Assembly: GCA_949499105.1 (NCBI GenBank)
Contig: CATEFX010000034.1
Span: forward strand, 1-64,000
DNA length: 64,000 nucleotides
Origin: Formosa sp. Hel1_33_131
Lineage (GTDB): Bacteria; Bacteroidota; Bacteroidia; Flavobacteriales; Flavobacteriaceae
Direction of reading: 5' to 3'
Position numbers and translations under genes: made by a program. This document shows, in pieces, positions 1 through 9,983 of this stretch (position 1 is the stretch's first letter; every line of letters starts with the position of its first letter). Under the pieces are notes generated by a model. That model saw only the letters and a program-made list of their open reading frames with translations, was not told the origin of the DNA and did not search any database.

Positions 1-5
1 CAGTG

Positions 6-13
6 TATATTTG
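6..13 (+). promoter_or_regulatory. -7 promoter element for tRNA-Asp
   Basis: TATATTTG matches the Bacteroidota TAnnTTTG -7 element. It lies 18 nt before the mature tRNA, which places a start site near position 20. The -33 element would fall outside the window. Confidence 0.6.
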
Positions 14-31
14 CAACCGCAATAACGCAAC

Positions 32-105
32 GGTTTGGTAGTTCAGTTGGTTAGAATACCTGCCTGTCACGCAGGGGGTCGCGGGTTCGAGTCCCGTCCA
101 GACCG
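32..105 (+). tRNA. tRNA-Asp (anticodon GTC)
   Basis: The cloverleaf folds by eye. The 7-bp acceptor stem pairs 32-38 with 98-104, with one G-T pair, and G105 is the discriminator base. The anticodon stem pairs 59-63 with 71-75, and the anticodon GTC is at 66-68. The T arm carries the GGTTCGAGTCC core. The gene does not encode CCA, since position 106 onwards reads CTAAG. It has its own -7 box upstream and a terminator-like hairpin about 90 bp downstream. Confidence 0.97.
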
Positions 106-478
106 CTAAGTATTTTTAAGTAAATACAATAGTAAAAAAGATGTTGTGTTGTGATAATCATATGATTATCCGTGGTTTGTGACAAAACCAGTGAGAAGCT
201 TTCCTTAAAAGGAGGGCTTTTTTTATACCCAAACATCAAAGGGAACTAGTTCTTCATAGGAGTCTAGACGTCCACGACTGTAAACTTCCCCTGATAAGGA
301 CTGATCAAAGTTTAAAAATATATAAACTTTAACCACTATGGTTTTAAGGGAAGCTTTAGAACTTACAATAGAGTAAGCTCGATTGAAAATCAATTCAGTT
401 CCAGTACCTCCACAAAACGAATTATTTTAAAATAGCGTAAAGAGGAGTCTCGTATTTTTGCATTTATATCGCAATAAA
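106..478. other. Non-coding stretch after tRNA-Asp
   Basis: No credible gene is visible. An open frame on the minus strand here simply reads through the tRNA. The stretch holds a perfect 18-bp palindrome at 153-170 (GATAATCAT and its complement) and the terminator-like hairpin at 196-224. From 225 to 478 nothing recognisable was seen. Confidence 0.6.
196..224 (+). terminator. Rho-independent terminator after tRNA-Asp
   Basis: A hairpin with arms AAGCTTTCCTT and AAGGAGGGCTT (two G-T pairs) is followed by a run of T. It would end a short tRNA-Asp transcript. Confidence 0.6.
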
Positions 479-3400
479 TTAACCTATAAGCCTCATTATT
501 ATTAGTAATAAAAGAAGTATTATGATCGCCCAAAGAAAGTAACTTAGTATTCGGCAACAGTCTTTAATAGAATCTCCTGAGTTTGAATCTCTGGCAGGAA
601 TGAGTGGCTCATTTCCTTCCAAGTATTTAGAACGAACAGCTTCTCGAATAACAGACTGACCATCATGGTTGTAGCCTGTTGCTCTAAAATAGAATGTATA
701 ATGACCTTCTTCCAAAGTTTGTGTAAAGACCTTGCCATAATTACCGTCATTAGCATCATCATCTGCATGGTTACCTTCATCTAGCAAGGTGTAATTGTAT
801 GTGCTGCCACCAGGTGTTTCCACTTTTACAGTAACCGTATTTCCTAATACAGGCAATCCGAATTCACTTAAAACAGCATTAAGATTAATCGATTCGCCAA
901 TTTTTATAATTCCTGGTTGAACATAAGGGATCATTCTGAAGTCCGAGCCAACTCCTACAGCAACACCATACATAACGGGTTTGTCATAACCCTCTTTGCA
1001 CTTTGTAGGTTGAAATCCAGGACCAAAATCTTCTAAATCAAAACCACCAGTTTGAGTGATACCATGACTAATATCAATATCTTGTTGTGGACGATATACA
1101 CAAGCTCTACCGTCATGTTGAATAATAAATTTCCATTGTTTGCCGTATCTGTGTGTTTCTCCTATAGGAAACTTTACTTCCATAAACCTAGCAGTTGAGG
1201 TAATTCCTGGACGTATTTGAAATCCTGCTGGTACATTTGTGAGGTCAATAGTCTCACCATTTGGAGTTTCTAAGAAAAAAGGTAACCGAATACCATCTCT
1301 ATCATATACAACAACCATTAGTCCTGTATCTCCATCAAGCACATCAATTGGAATAACGTGTTGATCATTAGGCTGAATCGTAAAAACTGGGTCATAAACC
1401 ATTGAAAGATCTACAGCTTCCATAAAAATTTGAGTGAAATGCTTTTCTAAAGCAAAATAATCATTACCACTAAAATTTAGAATCGGTAAATATTGACCTC
1501 CAGTTGCCTGAGCCAAGGTACTTAATCTACCAGTATCTATATTATCACCAATACCAACAGCATAGACTCGTTTGCCAGTTGGTACTGGAAGTGCAGTTGT
1601 ACCGTCTTCTCCTAATAATGAGTACGTATTACCATCAGGGTCATCATAAGGGACATTATCAAAACCATCAGTAAGTACCACAATTGCGGTATTTAATGCA
1701 TCTGGTGCTATCGCTCGCGGATTATCGTTGATGTCTTTTATTGCTACTCGAACACCGCCGGCAACAGAAGTACCCCCTGTAGCATCAAAAGTAGACGAGT
1801 TAATTTGATTTGCTAGTGTCGGTTTATTTAACGCTGTTACGTCTGTAATTGAAGACACTACTTCTGGTATATCATTAAAACGAACGATTCCTAATCTATC
1901 CTCTACATCCGGGCGCATAAGTTCTACCAAAAGCTGACCTGCATCGATGGCAGTAGCAATTTTTGTGCGATCTCCTGAAGTTTCGCTCATGCTTCCAGAT
2001 CTATCCATCACAAGGGAAATATCTACTGAAATTGGAGCGATAATTTCTACCTGAAGATCTTTTGTTATCTGAATGGGTATGGCATTAGTTGCATTATGAT
2101 TGTAAATAACCAATTGAGCTTGTGCTGTTTTAGGAGGTGCTTCATTTGCAAAAAATGTGATTCCAAAAAACACTTCCCCTGAGCCCGAACTACCACCACA
2201 AGACGATACTGGTAAAACAGTAAAAGTTTCAGGTGAAGTTGGGGTTATAATAGAAGTGCCCTCTTTCTGAATTCCAAAAAGAGTGGCGTCAGTACCCTCA
2301 ATTCGTGCACTGAAATTTAATGGTCCGTCACCAGAGTTAAGTATCTTTATAACTCTGACTGTGCGAAATCCACGCTGAACTTCCCCAAAATCAATATAAG
2401 GATCCATAGGGTTTGGTGTTTCGACTTGCATTTCTGCATAGGCAACACAACCCGTTCCATTCAAACTAATTTGATGTGGACTGTCTGGGTCACTGCCCGT
2501 AAAATTAATAGTTCCACTAGCCATACCTTCAGCCGTTGGACCAAAGGTCACGTTAAGTAATTGGCTTGCAGTAGGGGCTAATACCCCATTAAAAGCCGGC
2601 CACGAGAAAGGTGCATCTGTTGGATTAGAAGCTGGAATATTCAAGGTAATGTCACGTTGTCCATTATTTTGAATTGTTGCAGATTCTACATCAGAACTAC
2701 CGACTGGCTCTGTTCCAAAACCAAGACTTCCAGAAAATGTAATACTGGTAACAGCAGGCTTGGACTCTCCTTTACAATTTAAGACTGTATGTCCAATGGT
2801 AGGAGTAGGAATTATAGGAAGATCTTCATCAAAATCATCAATACTTCCTGGGGCAAATCGGACATCCACACTAATGGATTCACTAGGGTCAAGTGTCACT
2901 GGAGTGGCAGGAATTGTAGATATTACCGAAAAAGGTCCAACAGAACCTATAGAATTAATCAGTAAACAATCGGTACCAATGTTTTCTAATGTAAAAGATT
3001 CAACACTAGAATCTAATCCAGCAATATCTGCTCCTACAATGGCATCTGCAAAGGTGCGTGATGCTGGCGATACAGAACAACTTCCTGTTGGTAATGGTCC
3101 TGCTGTGATCCAAGACCCACCTAAAGAATATTGCATATTTCCAGAACTTACCCGTGCCGCTCCAGTAGTACTAACCGAATTAAAAGGGATACCTTCTATT
3201 ACATTTCCGTTGTCACTTCTAAAGAAACCATGTAATCGACGTTCCATACCAAAAGTTTCCACCATAAAAGCATTATTGTTTCCCGAACTTAGATGTATAA
3301 GTGGATCTGCAGTAGCATTTGATCCAGAATACAATCCAACTACTATTTGAGTGCTAAGCCCTGCCCCGCTTGTATCTACAACGCTTACCGATCGTGTAAT

Positions 3401-3625
3401 ACCGGTAACATCAGATAGCTTATGTAGAATGAAAAGGAAATTAGTCCCTACCTTCGTAAAAAGTGAGTTTACACCAAAGAACGCAGAATCACCTCCCTTA
3501 CTAATGACCAGATTTGAAACGGAACGTGTTATTGTTACTGTACCTCCAGCCGTAGAATCTGAATCTGAAGAACTCCAACTAGATGCAAGACTAAAGCCTC
3601 CTTCTTGAATATTTAAACAAGCCAT
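479..3625 (-). CDS. VWA domain protein with choice-of-anchor-D repeats and a C-terminal membrane anchor
   Basis: This 1048-aa protein has an unassigned beta-rich N-terminal region (about 1-175). Three choice-of-anchor-D/ASH-type Ig-like repeats follow (about 180-285, 290-390, 400-500), recognisable by the LENIGTD, IQNNGQR and LNSGDGP motifs. A von Willebrand A domain spans about 527-740, with an intact MIDAS (DRSGS near 540, a TGGTS threonine site, LTDGFDN near 650). An Ig-like segment lies at about 890-990. The last 25 residues form one hydrophobic helix after CC, ending MRLIG. The VWA domain should bind a divalent metal and mediate protein-protein contacts. No signal peptide is seen on MACLNIQ, which is odd for a protein built like a surface adhesin and leaves its topology unclear. 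A perfect 9-bp inverted repeat lies 38 bp upstream. The ligand is unknown. Confidence 0.8.
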   Translation of the reverse strand: MACLNIQEGGFSLASSWSSSDSDSTAGGTVTITRSVSNLVISKGGDSAFFGVNSLFTKVGTNFLFILHKLSDVTGITRSVSVVDTSGAGLSTQIVVGLYSGSNATADPLIHLSSGNNNAFMVETFGMERRLHGFFRSDNGNVIEGIPFNSVSTTGAARVSSGNMQYSLGGSWITAGPLPTGSCSVSPASRTFADAIVGADIAGLDSSVESFTLENIGTDCLLINSIGSVGPFSVISTIPATPVTLDPSESISVDVRFAPGSIDDFDEDLPIIPTPTIGHTVLNCKGESKPAVTSITFSGSLGFGTEPVGSSDVESATIQNNGQRDITLNIPASNPTDAPFSWPAFNGVLAPTASQLLNVTFGPTAEGMASGTINFTGSDPDSPHQISLNGTGCVAYAEMQVETPNPMDPYIDFGEVQRGFRTVRVIKILNSGDGPLNFSARIEGTDATLFGIQKEGTSIITPTSPETFTVLPVSSCGGSSGSGEVFFGITFFANEAPPKTAQAQLVIYNHNATNAIPIQITKDLQVEIIAPISVDISLVMDRSGSMSETSGDRTKIATAIDAGQLLVELMRPDVEDRLGIVRFNDIPEVVSSITDVTALNKPTLANQINSSTFDATGGTSVAGGVRVAIKDINDNPRAIAPDALNTAIVVLTDGFDNVPYDDPDGNTYSLLGEDGTTALPVPTGKRVYAVGIGDNIDTGRLSTLAQATGGQYLPILNFSGNDYFALEKHFTQIFMEAVDLSMVYDPVFTIQPNDQHVIPIDVLDGDTGLMVVVYDRDGIRLPFFLETPNGETIDLTNVPAGFQIRPGITSTARFMEVKFPIGETHRYGKQWKFIIQHDGRACVYRPQQDIDISHGITQTGGFDLEDFGPGFQPTKCKEGYDKPVMYGVAVGVGSDFRMIPYVQPGIIKIGESINLNAVLSEFGLPVLGNTVTVKVETPGGSTYNYTLLDEGNHADDDANDGNYGKVFTQTLEEGHYTFYFRATGYNHDGQSVIREAVRSKYLEGNEPLIPARDSNSGDSIKDCCRILSYFLWAIIILLLLLIIMRLIG

Positions 3626-4238
3626 AATAAAATATTTTAAGTTGTGAAATACAAAACTATAGTGACTATTTGTTAAATAGTCAGTTTTAAACCTATTTAC
3701 TTATGGGTGATTTAACCCTTTTTAAAAATCGTGAACCGATTTGTGTAAGTTGTAATAAATGCACAAGTGTCGTGTTGCGGCCAACCTCCTGAATTGGACT
3801 TGCAACAAAATAATAGACGGTTAGATGAGAGGCTTATTTAACTATATTTTAGTTGTTATTCTTGTTTTAGCTGAATTGAAAATAGTAATTCCCCTTTCCT
3901 ATATCCTCTATGTGAAATAAAAGGAATTACCTCTAATTTTAGAGGTCTCAAATTATACACTTTCTGGTTTGCTGAGCTTACCGATTAATAGCACTGAAAC
4001 AGTCAAAGGAACGCCTTTTGTTTTACTAAAATAAACGCATTGTAAATCACATAAACACTTTTTTTGGAGCGCGAACTTATTTTTGTTTAGATACTCAGCT
4101 TTTCCAAATTGTCCTAATCACCTGTACTTTTCATTTACCATTTTAAACTTTTGTCAAAAAGGTAAGTCCAACCGTAACTAAAATTTTTTATCGTATATTG
4201 AATAAATTTTAACAGCAAAGGTTCAACAAACAAAAGAA
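3626..4238. other. Intergenic region between divergent genes
   Basis: No gene is seen. It contains the inverted repeat at 3663-3683 and a 6-bp-arm hairpin at 3929-3946 (ACCTCT, AATTTT, AGAGGT). Promoters for both flanking divergent genes must lie here, but no clean TAnnTTTG box was found. Confidence 0.5.
3663..3683. promoter_or_regulatory. Perfect inverted repeat, candidate operator
   Basis: TGACTATTT, spacer GTT, then AAATAGTCA form 9-bp perfect arms. It sits 38 bp upstream of the VWA-protein start, a position fitting an operator or a 5'-UTR hairpin. Which of these it is cannot be told from sequence. Confidence 0.35.
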
Positions 4239-5930
4239 ATGGCATCATTAAATTCTTCAACGTCAATTTTAGGGGTCAGAAAAGCCAAGCACTTACTTAG
4301 ACGGAGTTGTTTCCAATATTCTAAAGCCGTGTTAGATCAGTTCGCAATGCTTACTCCCGAGCAAGCATTGGCTCAACTCACTGTAGAACCGACTGTTTTC
4401 TGGGAAGATCCATATGATATGAAAGTGAGTTCTCAATCCGGCGTATCCGATGATTTTTGGATTCATACCCCAAATACAGTACCCTCAGATTTTCCTTTTG
4501 GACAGTTTCGAAAACGAGGAATAGTTTCTGGATGGTGGTGGTACAACGCCTATAAACAAAACAACCTTAAGCATAAACTCATCTTTTTTTTACATACGAC
4601 TTTTACGGTGTCAAAGGATAATGGCGTCGGGAAGTCTTCCTATTTTTATGACTATTTAAAGTTGCTAGAGTTTTATGCTTTTGGAAACATTAAAACACTC
4701 GCCAAAAAAATTACCTATGACAATGGAATGCTAAATTATTTAGATAATACCACTAATAATAAAAACAATCCAAATGAGAATTATGCCCGCGAATTTCTTG
4801 AGCTTTTTACAATTCTTAAAGGGCCTCAAATAGGCGATGGGGATTACACGAATTACAACGAAACGGATATTCAAACAACCGCTAAAGTTTTTTCTGGAAT
4901 TAAAATGAAACCTAACAGAGACGTTATCGACCCCGATACGGGAATTCCAATGGGGTATGCCTTAGTTTCTCAACATAATTCGGGTTCTAAAACGTTCAGT
5001 AATGCGTTTGACAATCAAACAATTGCAGGACAGTCCAATGAGGCTGGCATCAAACAGGAGTTAGACGATTATGTAGAAATGGTGTTTGCGCAAGAGGCAA
5101 CGGCGAAGGCATATGTTAGAAAAATTTACAGGTATTTTGTAAAAAGTGAATGGGATCAAGAAGTTGAAGATGATATCATTACTCCGCTTTCAGCTCAGTT
5201 GATTGCATCTGATTACAACTTGTTAGAAGTCCTTACAACACTTTTAAAGTCAGAACATTTCTATGATGAAGACGATTCAGATAGTTCAAATGAAATTATA
5301 GGAAGTAGTGTTAAAAATCCGATTCAACTTTTAAGTGAAGCGTTGAGTTTATTACAAATCGATTTACCAAACCCAGCCGCAAGCAGTGCAAATCCGCCAC
5401 TGACTTGGACCACCGACCACGAACATTTTTATAAATTTTATTTTAATTTTTGCTATTTCGGATATTTCGCTGGGGCTGGAATGAATCCATTTTCGCCTGA
5501 AACAGTCGCCGGATATCCGGGGGATTACCAAACGCCCGACCTAGATCGTAGTTGGTTTTCGTCCAACACCATTATTTCAAGGTATAAACTTATAGAATGC
5601 TTTATCTCTGGAAAAAATAAAATCAGCAGCCCAAACACCAGCATTCGGGTGTTGTTTAACAGTGTCGATTATGTTCATAATTCTGGGAACTTTTCCTTAG
5701 CGAGTGATGCTCAGACTTTAGTTACCGAGATTTCAGAATTGCTCTATTGCGAATCCATAGACCAAAGTAGAATCGACTATTTTATGACGGTTCTGAACGA
5801 ATTGGATCCCTCATATTGGAACTCAGCTTGGATAAGCTACCTTCAAACAGGGGATGATGTGCAAGTCAAAATACGCCTTGATGCCTTATTTACGAAAATA
5901 ATTAATGCTCCCGAATTTCAATTGATGTAA
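4239..5930 (+). CDS. DUF1800 family protein
   Basis: This 563-aa protein belongs to the DUF1800 family. It has an N-terminal RKAKHLLRRSCF helix and the family core FFLHTTFTVS near residues 118-128. NENYAREFLELFTI follows near 180, and the C-terminal half is helical. The family is of unknown biochemical function and is very often encoded directly before a DUF1501 protein, as here, with an 11-nt gap. No conventional signal peptide is seen at the N terminus (MASLNSSTSILG), unlike its exported partner. An operon with the next gene is very likely. Confidence 0.88.
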   Translation: MASLNSSTSILGVRKAKHLLRRSCFQYSKAVLDQFAMLTPEQALAQLTVEPTVFWEDPYDMKVSSQSGVSDDFWIHTPNTVPSDFPFGQFRKRGIVSGWWWYNAYKQNNLKHKLIFFLHTTFTVSKDNGVGKSSYFYDYLKLLEFYAFGNIKTLAKKITYDNGMLNYLDNTTNNKNNPNENYAREFLELFTILKGPQIGDGDYTNYNETDIQTTAKVFSGIKMKPNRDVIDPDTGIPMGYALVSQHNSGSKTFSNAFDNQTIAGQSNEAGIKQELDDYVEMVFAQEATAKAYVRKIYRYFVKSEWDQEVEDDIITPLSAQLIASDYNLLEVLTTLLKSEHFYDEDDSDSSNEIIGSSVKNPIQLLSEALSLLQIDLPNPAASSANPPLTWTTDHEHFYKFYFNFCYFGYFAGAGMNPFSPETVAGYPGDYQTPDLDRSWFSSNTIISRYKLIECFISGKNKISSPNTSIRVLFNSVDYVHNSGNFSLASDAQTLVTEISELLYCESIDQSRIDYFMTVLNELDPSYWNSAWISYLQTGDDVQVKIRLDALFTKIINAPEFQLM

Positions 5931-5941
5931 CTCGCAGACGA

Positions 5942-7579
5942 ATGAAAAGAAGACAATTTATAAAACTATCATCAACGGCTTCCGCGATTGGACTTATGCC
6001 TTTTCAAGTGAATGCCTCTTTAAAATTAATGAATTCATTTTTTAATTGTGATGTCTCTAATAGGAAATTAGTTTTGATCGAACTCTCCGGCGGAAATGAT
6101 GGACTTAACACGGTGATTCCTATCAGTGGTTTTACCGACTATCAAACCTTACGTCCAAACATTCATATTCCGTCATCTTTATACCTACCTCTCAATCAGA
6201 TTGACTCTAGTTTAGCAGGTACAAATCAAGATATTGCGTTACATCCCGCTCTTTCAGGGTTAAAAGATTTATATGCAGCAGATCAACTCAGAATTATTCA
6301 ATCGGTAGGCTACCCATCTCAAAATAAAAGTCATTTTGCATCTCAAGATGTTTATGCCACTGGCAACGATGGTAGTAATTGGATTAATGGAAACGATAGT
6401 GGTTGGATTGGTCGTTTCATGGAGCAAACCTATGCTGAATTAATACCAGCAAGCTATCCACTAGGAATTCAAATTGGATCACAAAACACAAACCTTGGGT
6501 TTCATGGGATCGTCGAGCACGGACTGGCCTTAAATATCAATGGTCAAGATTCGGAAAATTTCTATTCGGTTTTGAGTGGTTTGGCAGGAAATCCTCCAGA
6601 AAACATTCCAAACTCACACTACGGAACAGAACTTCAGAATATAATAAACGTTGATGCACTTTCTAATCAATACTCACAAATTATTTCTAGTTCATTTAGT
6701 GCGGGTTCAAACAGTGTGACTACGACGTACCCAGATTCTGATCTTGCAGATCAACTAAAAACAGTCGCAAGATTGATGCGCGGCGGCATTCAGTCTAAAG
6801 TATTTATGGTTAAAATAAAGGGGTTTGATACACATAATGATCAAAACCAAGCTTCCGGAGATGTGCAAGGAAAACACTATGAGTTAATGACAGAATTATC
6901 GGGAGCTATTGAGGCATTTATGTCAGATTTGAATTCCGATAGTTTAGCGGATGATGTTTTGGGAATTACCTTCTCAGAATTTGGAAGAAAAGCCCAAGAA
7001 AATGGTAGTTTAGGAACGGATCATGGGGAAGTTGCGCCTGTTTTTGCTTTTGGAAAACCGGTTAAAAGTGGAGTTTCAGGGGTGAATGTTGATTTGAGTG
7101 AAGCGGTTTCATCTAATAATTTTCAAATACAATCAGTTCAACATGACTATAGGCAAACTTTTGCAACCATTATGCAAGACTTTCTAGGCTCTAACGATGC
7201 CATGGTAGACGCCACTTTCGTCGGGAATATGAACAGTGAAAGCTTTACAGATTCAAAAATTCCAGAGCTGATTAAATCAGAATTTTTGGTCCCTGAAAGT
7301 TGCTATGATGGCAGTTTAAATGTTCCGAACGAAACACTGGCTGAATGGTCTGTATACCCGAATCCGTTTAAAATAGATTTCTTTGTGAAGTCCGAAAATC
7401 AACATTTAGAGACCGCGTATGAATTAAGAAATTACCTCGGACAACGCGTCTTTAGTGGGACTCTTGAGTTTATAAACGGAAACGCAAAAGTGCAAACTCA
7501 AAATTTACAAAATGGACTCTATGTTTTAACGTTAACAAACGCGATAGAATCTTCTGTTCATAAACTAATTAAGTATTGA
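5942..7579 (+). CDS. DUF1501 family protein with T9SS C-terminal sorting domain
   Basis: This 545-aa DUF1501 protein is related to the alkaline-phosphatase/sulfatase-like fold. The N terminus MKRRQFIKLSSTASAIG resembles a twin-arginine-type export signal, common in this family. Family blocks visible are LIELSGGNDGLNTVIP near residues 35-50, FDTHNDQ near 298, and FSEFGRKAQENGSLGTDHG near 345-363. The C-terminal ~75 residues, from VYPNPF to a final LIKY, form a type A type IX secretion sorting domain. The protein is therefore predicted to be carried across the outer membrane and displayed or released. It follows the DUF1800 gene by 11 nt and ends at a strong hairpin terminator. Confidence 0.88.
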   Translation: MKRRQFIKLSSTASAIGLMPFQVNASLKLMNSFFNCDVSNRKLVLIELSGGNDGLNTVIPISGFTDYQTLRPNIHIPSSLYLPLNQIDSSLAGTNQDIALHPALSGLKDLYAADQLRIIQSVGYPSQNKSHFASQDVYATGNDGSNWINGNDSGWIGRFMEQTYAELIPASYPLGIQIGSQNTNLGFHGIVEHGLALNINGQDSENFYSVLSGLAGNPPENIPNSHYGTELQNIINVDALSNQYSQIISSSFSAGSNSVTTTYPDSDLADQLKTVARLMRGGIQSKVFMVKIKGFDTHNDQNQASGDVQGKHYELMTELSGAIEAFMSDLNSDSLADDVLGITFSEFGRKAQENGSLGTDHGEVAPVFAFGKPVKSGVSGVNVDLSEAVSSNNFQIQSVQHDYRQTFATIMQDFLGSNDAMVDATFVGNMNSESFTDSKIPELIKSEFLVPESCYDGSLNVPNETLAEWSVYPNPFKIDFFVKSENQHLETAYELRNYLGQRVFSGTLEFINGNAKVQTQNLQNGLYVLTLTNAIESSVHKLIKY

Positions 7580-7597
7580 TTGTAAGAATTTCAAATA

Positions 7598-7630
7598 CAA
7601 CAAAGGCGACCCACTGGGTCGCCTTTGTTG
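7598..7630. terminator. Bidirectional terminator
   Basis: Perfect 15-bp arms (7598-7612 and 7616-7630, CAACAAAGGCGACCC and its complement) flank a 3-nt loop. It lies between convergent genes and can serve both strands. Confidence 0.85.
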
Positions 7631-7661
7631 ATTAAGCTTAAATACGAAGTTTAGACTTTAT

Positions 7662-9896
7662 TTATTCTTTTGTGAAATCAAATGATTGACCATCTACTTC
7701 TAGTTTAAATCCACTTTTTTCGTCATTAAATTGAAGCTGAAGTCTAGCCTCTTCCATGACAAATTCACCACCACCTTCATTTTCTAGAGGCAATGAAGGT
7801 TGCCCCTCAAGTTGTAATTCAAGGACGCCATTGTTTTCAGCAACGGTAACTTTCATTGGAAACACAGGGGAGTTGTAGTTTCCTACATATCCAGTCAATA
7901 TTTCTACACTAGCGGTTCCGTCAGTGGCTTTCCATTTGTTATTTTTAGAATTTGAATCAGGTAAAACATAATCAGGATCAATAACCACTTTTGCTAATTC
8001 TTCCGTCGAATCATGCTTAAAGGTCCATGAGGTATTTCGCTTCCAGATTTCAACCGGCAGTGTTTGTCTTGTCACCTCACCACTTTTTGTTTTGAATTCA
8101 ATGACTACTGGCATTGGCATTTTTTCTAAGTTTTCAATAGTAATAAGAGCCCCTTGTGTTGGGTCGTTTTTAATATATTTAACTTCGGTAATGGCTTGGT
8201 CAAGTTTCCAGCTGTTTACAAACCAGCCTCTCCAAAACCATCTTAAGTCTTCACCCGCTACATTTTCAATGGTTCTGTAGAAATCATCTGGAGTCGGGTG
8301 TTTGTACGCCCAACGGTTAATGTAGGCCGTAAAAGCTTCATCAAAACGTTCTGGGCCTAAAATATGTTCGCGTAATAGGGATAAACCAGCTCCTGGCTTG
8401 TAGTACGCTAAAATCCCTAAGTTTTTTTCTTTTAGGTTGTCTGGAGACGTGTACACGGGCTCTAGATTTTCATTAACGAGTACACTCGAAAAACGGTGCA
8501 TATTTCTTTCAGGATCTTTATATTCTCCATCATTAAAAGCAGCACTACTTAATGAGTTGATAAACGTGTTGAAACCTTCATCCATCCAAGCGTGTAAACG
8601 TTCGTTAGAACCGACAATCATTGGAAACCAAATGTGACCAAACTCATGGTCGGTAACGCCCCATAAACGCTCTGCTTTAGAATCATAGTTACAAAACACG
8701 ATTCCTGGATATTCCATCCCACCTTCATTTCCAGCAACATTAATGGCTGCAGGATACGGGTATTCAAGCCATTTTTCGGAGTAATGTTCAATAGAGGCTT
8801 TGGTGTATTCTGTGGAGCGTGTCCATGCATCTTGTCCCACACTTTCTACAGGGTATGCAGACATGGCTAAGGTTGGTTTTCCGCTTGGTAAGTTGATACG
8901 TGCTGCATCCAAAATAAAAGAAGCAGAGGACGCCCAAGCGACATCTCTTGCATTTTCAATTCTAAACTTCCATGTTAAGGTTGAAGTGCGCGTTGGTCTT
9001 GAATTCGGATCAGTGACTTCCGCTTTTGATCGAATCATGACAGTGGCATCACTTGCTTTTGCTTTTTTCAATCTATTTTGTTGTTCAGCCGTGTAAACCT
9101 CAGACGGGTTTAAAAGCGCTCCAGAACAAACAACAAGGTGACTTGCAGGGGCTGTAATGTTAACATTAAAGGTTCCGTATTCTAAATAGAATTCGCCAGC
9201 ACCAAGGTAAGGAAGAGTATTCCATCCGCTCACATCATCATAAACACACATTCTCGGATACCACTGTGCAAGTGTAAAAATACGACCGTTTTTGGTTTCA
9301 AGAACACCCATTCGATCCGAACCATAGTCCGGTGAAGTAAATGAGAAATCAATTTTTATGCCAACAGAACCACCATTTGCCTCTAAGGCTTTTGGAAGGT
9401 TAATTTTCATACGAGTATCAATAATGGAGTAAGACGCTTCAACTTCTGTAAAACGTCTGCCATTTTTGTAAAGAAGTTTGATGGTATTGATACCATATCC
9501 ACCATCAAAATCTTGACCTTTAGCGCCGTTTCTGCTTCCACGTACTGGGATAATTGCATTTCCACGAGAGTCTTTTTTAAATAAATTTTGATCCAATTGC
9601 ATCCATAAAAATTCTAGAGTATCGGGACTGTTATTGGTATAGGTAATAATTTCAGATCCTGAGATTTCTTTAGTCGTTTCATTTAAGTTAACGTCGATTG
9701 AATAATCGGCGCTGTTTTGCCAATAGGCATGGCCTGGTTTGCCACTTGCAGAGCGAGTAGCAGTTCCGTTTTTACTGTAAAAATCGTGTCCAAAAGCATC
9801 GTTATAGTTGTAGTTAGAAGGTTCTTCCTCTTGCGCTATTACAGCAGTCGATACGAGAAATAAACCACAAAATAGAATGGAAATATACTTGTTCAT
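7662..9896 (-). CDS. M1 family metallopeptidase
   Basis: This 744-aa protein is an exported zinc aminopeptidase-like enzyme of family M1 (gluzincin). A signal peptide covers about residues 1-21, ending VIAQ. The substrate-binding motif appears as GGMEYPG near 395, in place of GAMEN. The zinc site is HEFGH near 418, with the third ligand in DEGFNTF about 19 residues later. The C-terminal ~80 residues form a small beta domain. The likely role is degradation of peptides in the periplasm or at the cell surface. It stands alone on its strand and shares the terminator at 7598-7630 with the convergent DUF1501 gene. Confidence 0.92.
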   Translation of the reverse strand: MNKYISILFCGLFLVSTAVIAQEEEPSNYNYNDAFGHDFYSKNGTATRSASGKPGHAYWQNSADYSIDVNLNETTKEISGSEIITYTNNSPDTLEFLWMQLDQNLFKKDSRGNAIIPVRGSRNGAKGQDFDGGYGINTIKLLYKNGRRFTEVEASYSIIDTRMKINLPKALEANGGSVGIKIDFSFTSPDYGSDRMGVLETKNGRIFTLAQWYPRMCVYDDVSGWNTLPYLGAGEFYLEYGTFNVNITAPASHLVVCSGALLNPSEVYTAEQQNRLKKAKASDATVMIRSKAEVTDPNSRPTRTSTLTWKFRIENARDVAWASSASFILDAARINLPSGKPTLAMSAYPVESVGQDAWTRSTEYTKASIEHYSEKWLEYPYPAAINVAGNEGGMEYPGIVFCNYDSKAERLWGVTDHEFGHIWFPMIVGSNERLHAWMDEGFNTFINSLSSAAFNDGEYKDPERNMHRFSSVLVNENLEPVYTSPDNLKEKNLGILAYYKPGAGLSLLREHILGPERFDEAFTAYINRWAYKHPTPDDFYRTIENVAGEDLRWFWRGWFVNSWKLDQAITEVKYIKNDPTQGALITIENLEKMPMPVVIEFKTKSGEVTRQTLPVEIWKRNTSWTFKHDSTEELAKVVIDPDYVLPDSNSKNNKWKATDGTASVEILTGYVGNYNSPVFPMKVTVAENNGVLELQLEGQPSLPLENEGGGEFVMEEARLQLQFNDEKSGFKLEVDGQSFDFTKE

Positions 9897-9983
9897 AGTA
9901 AAAAAAGTTTAAAAGATTAGTTTGTGAAATTAATATAAATTAGAAAAAAAACGATCAAAATTTGTGTTAAAAACTATTTCCCG

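Noticed and set aside
51-239. Minus-strand 62-codon open frame
   Set aside because: It reads through the tRNA-Asp gene and its downstream terminator; the LDGTRTRDP stretch is the antisense of the tRNA.
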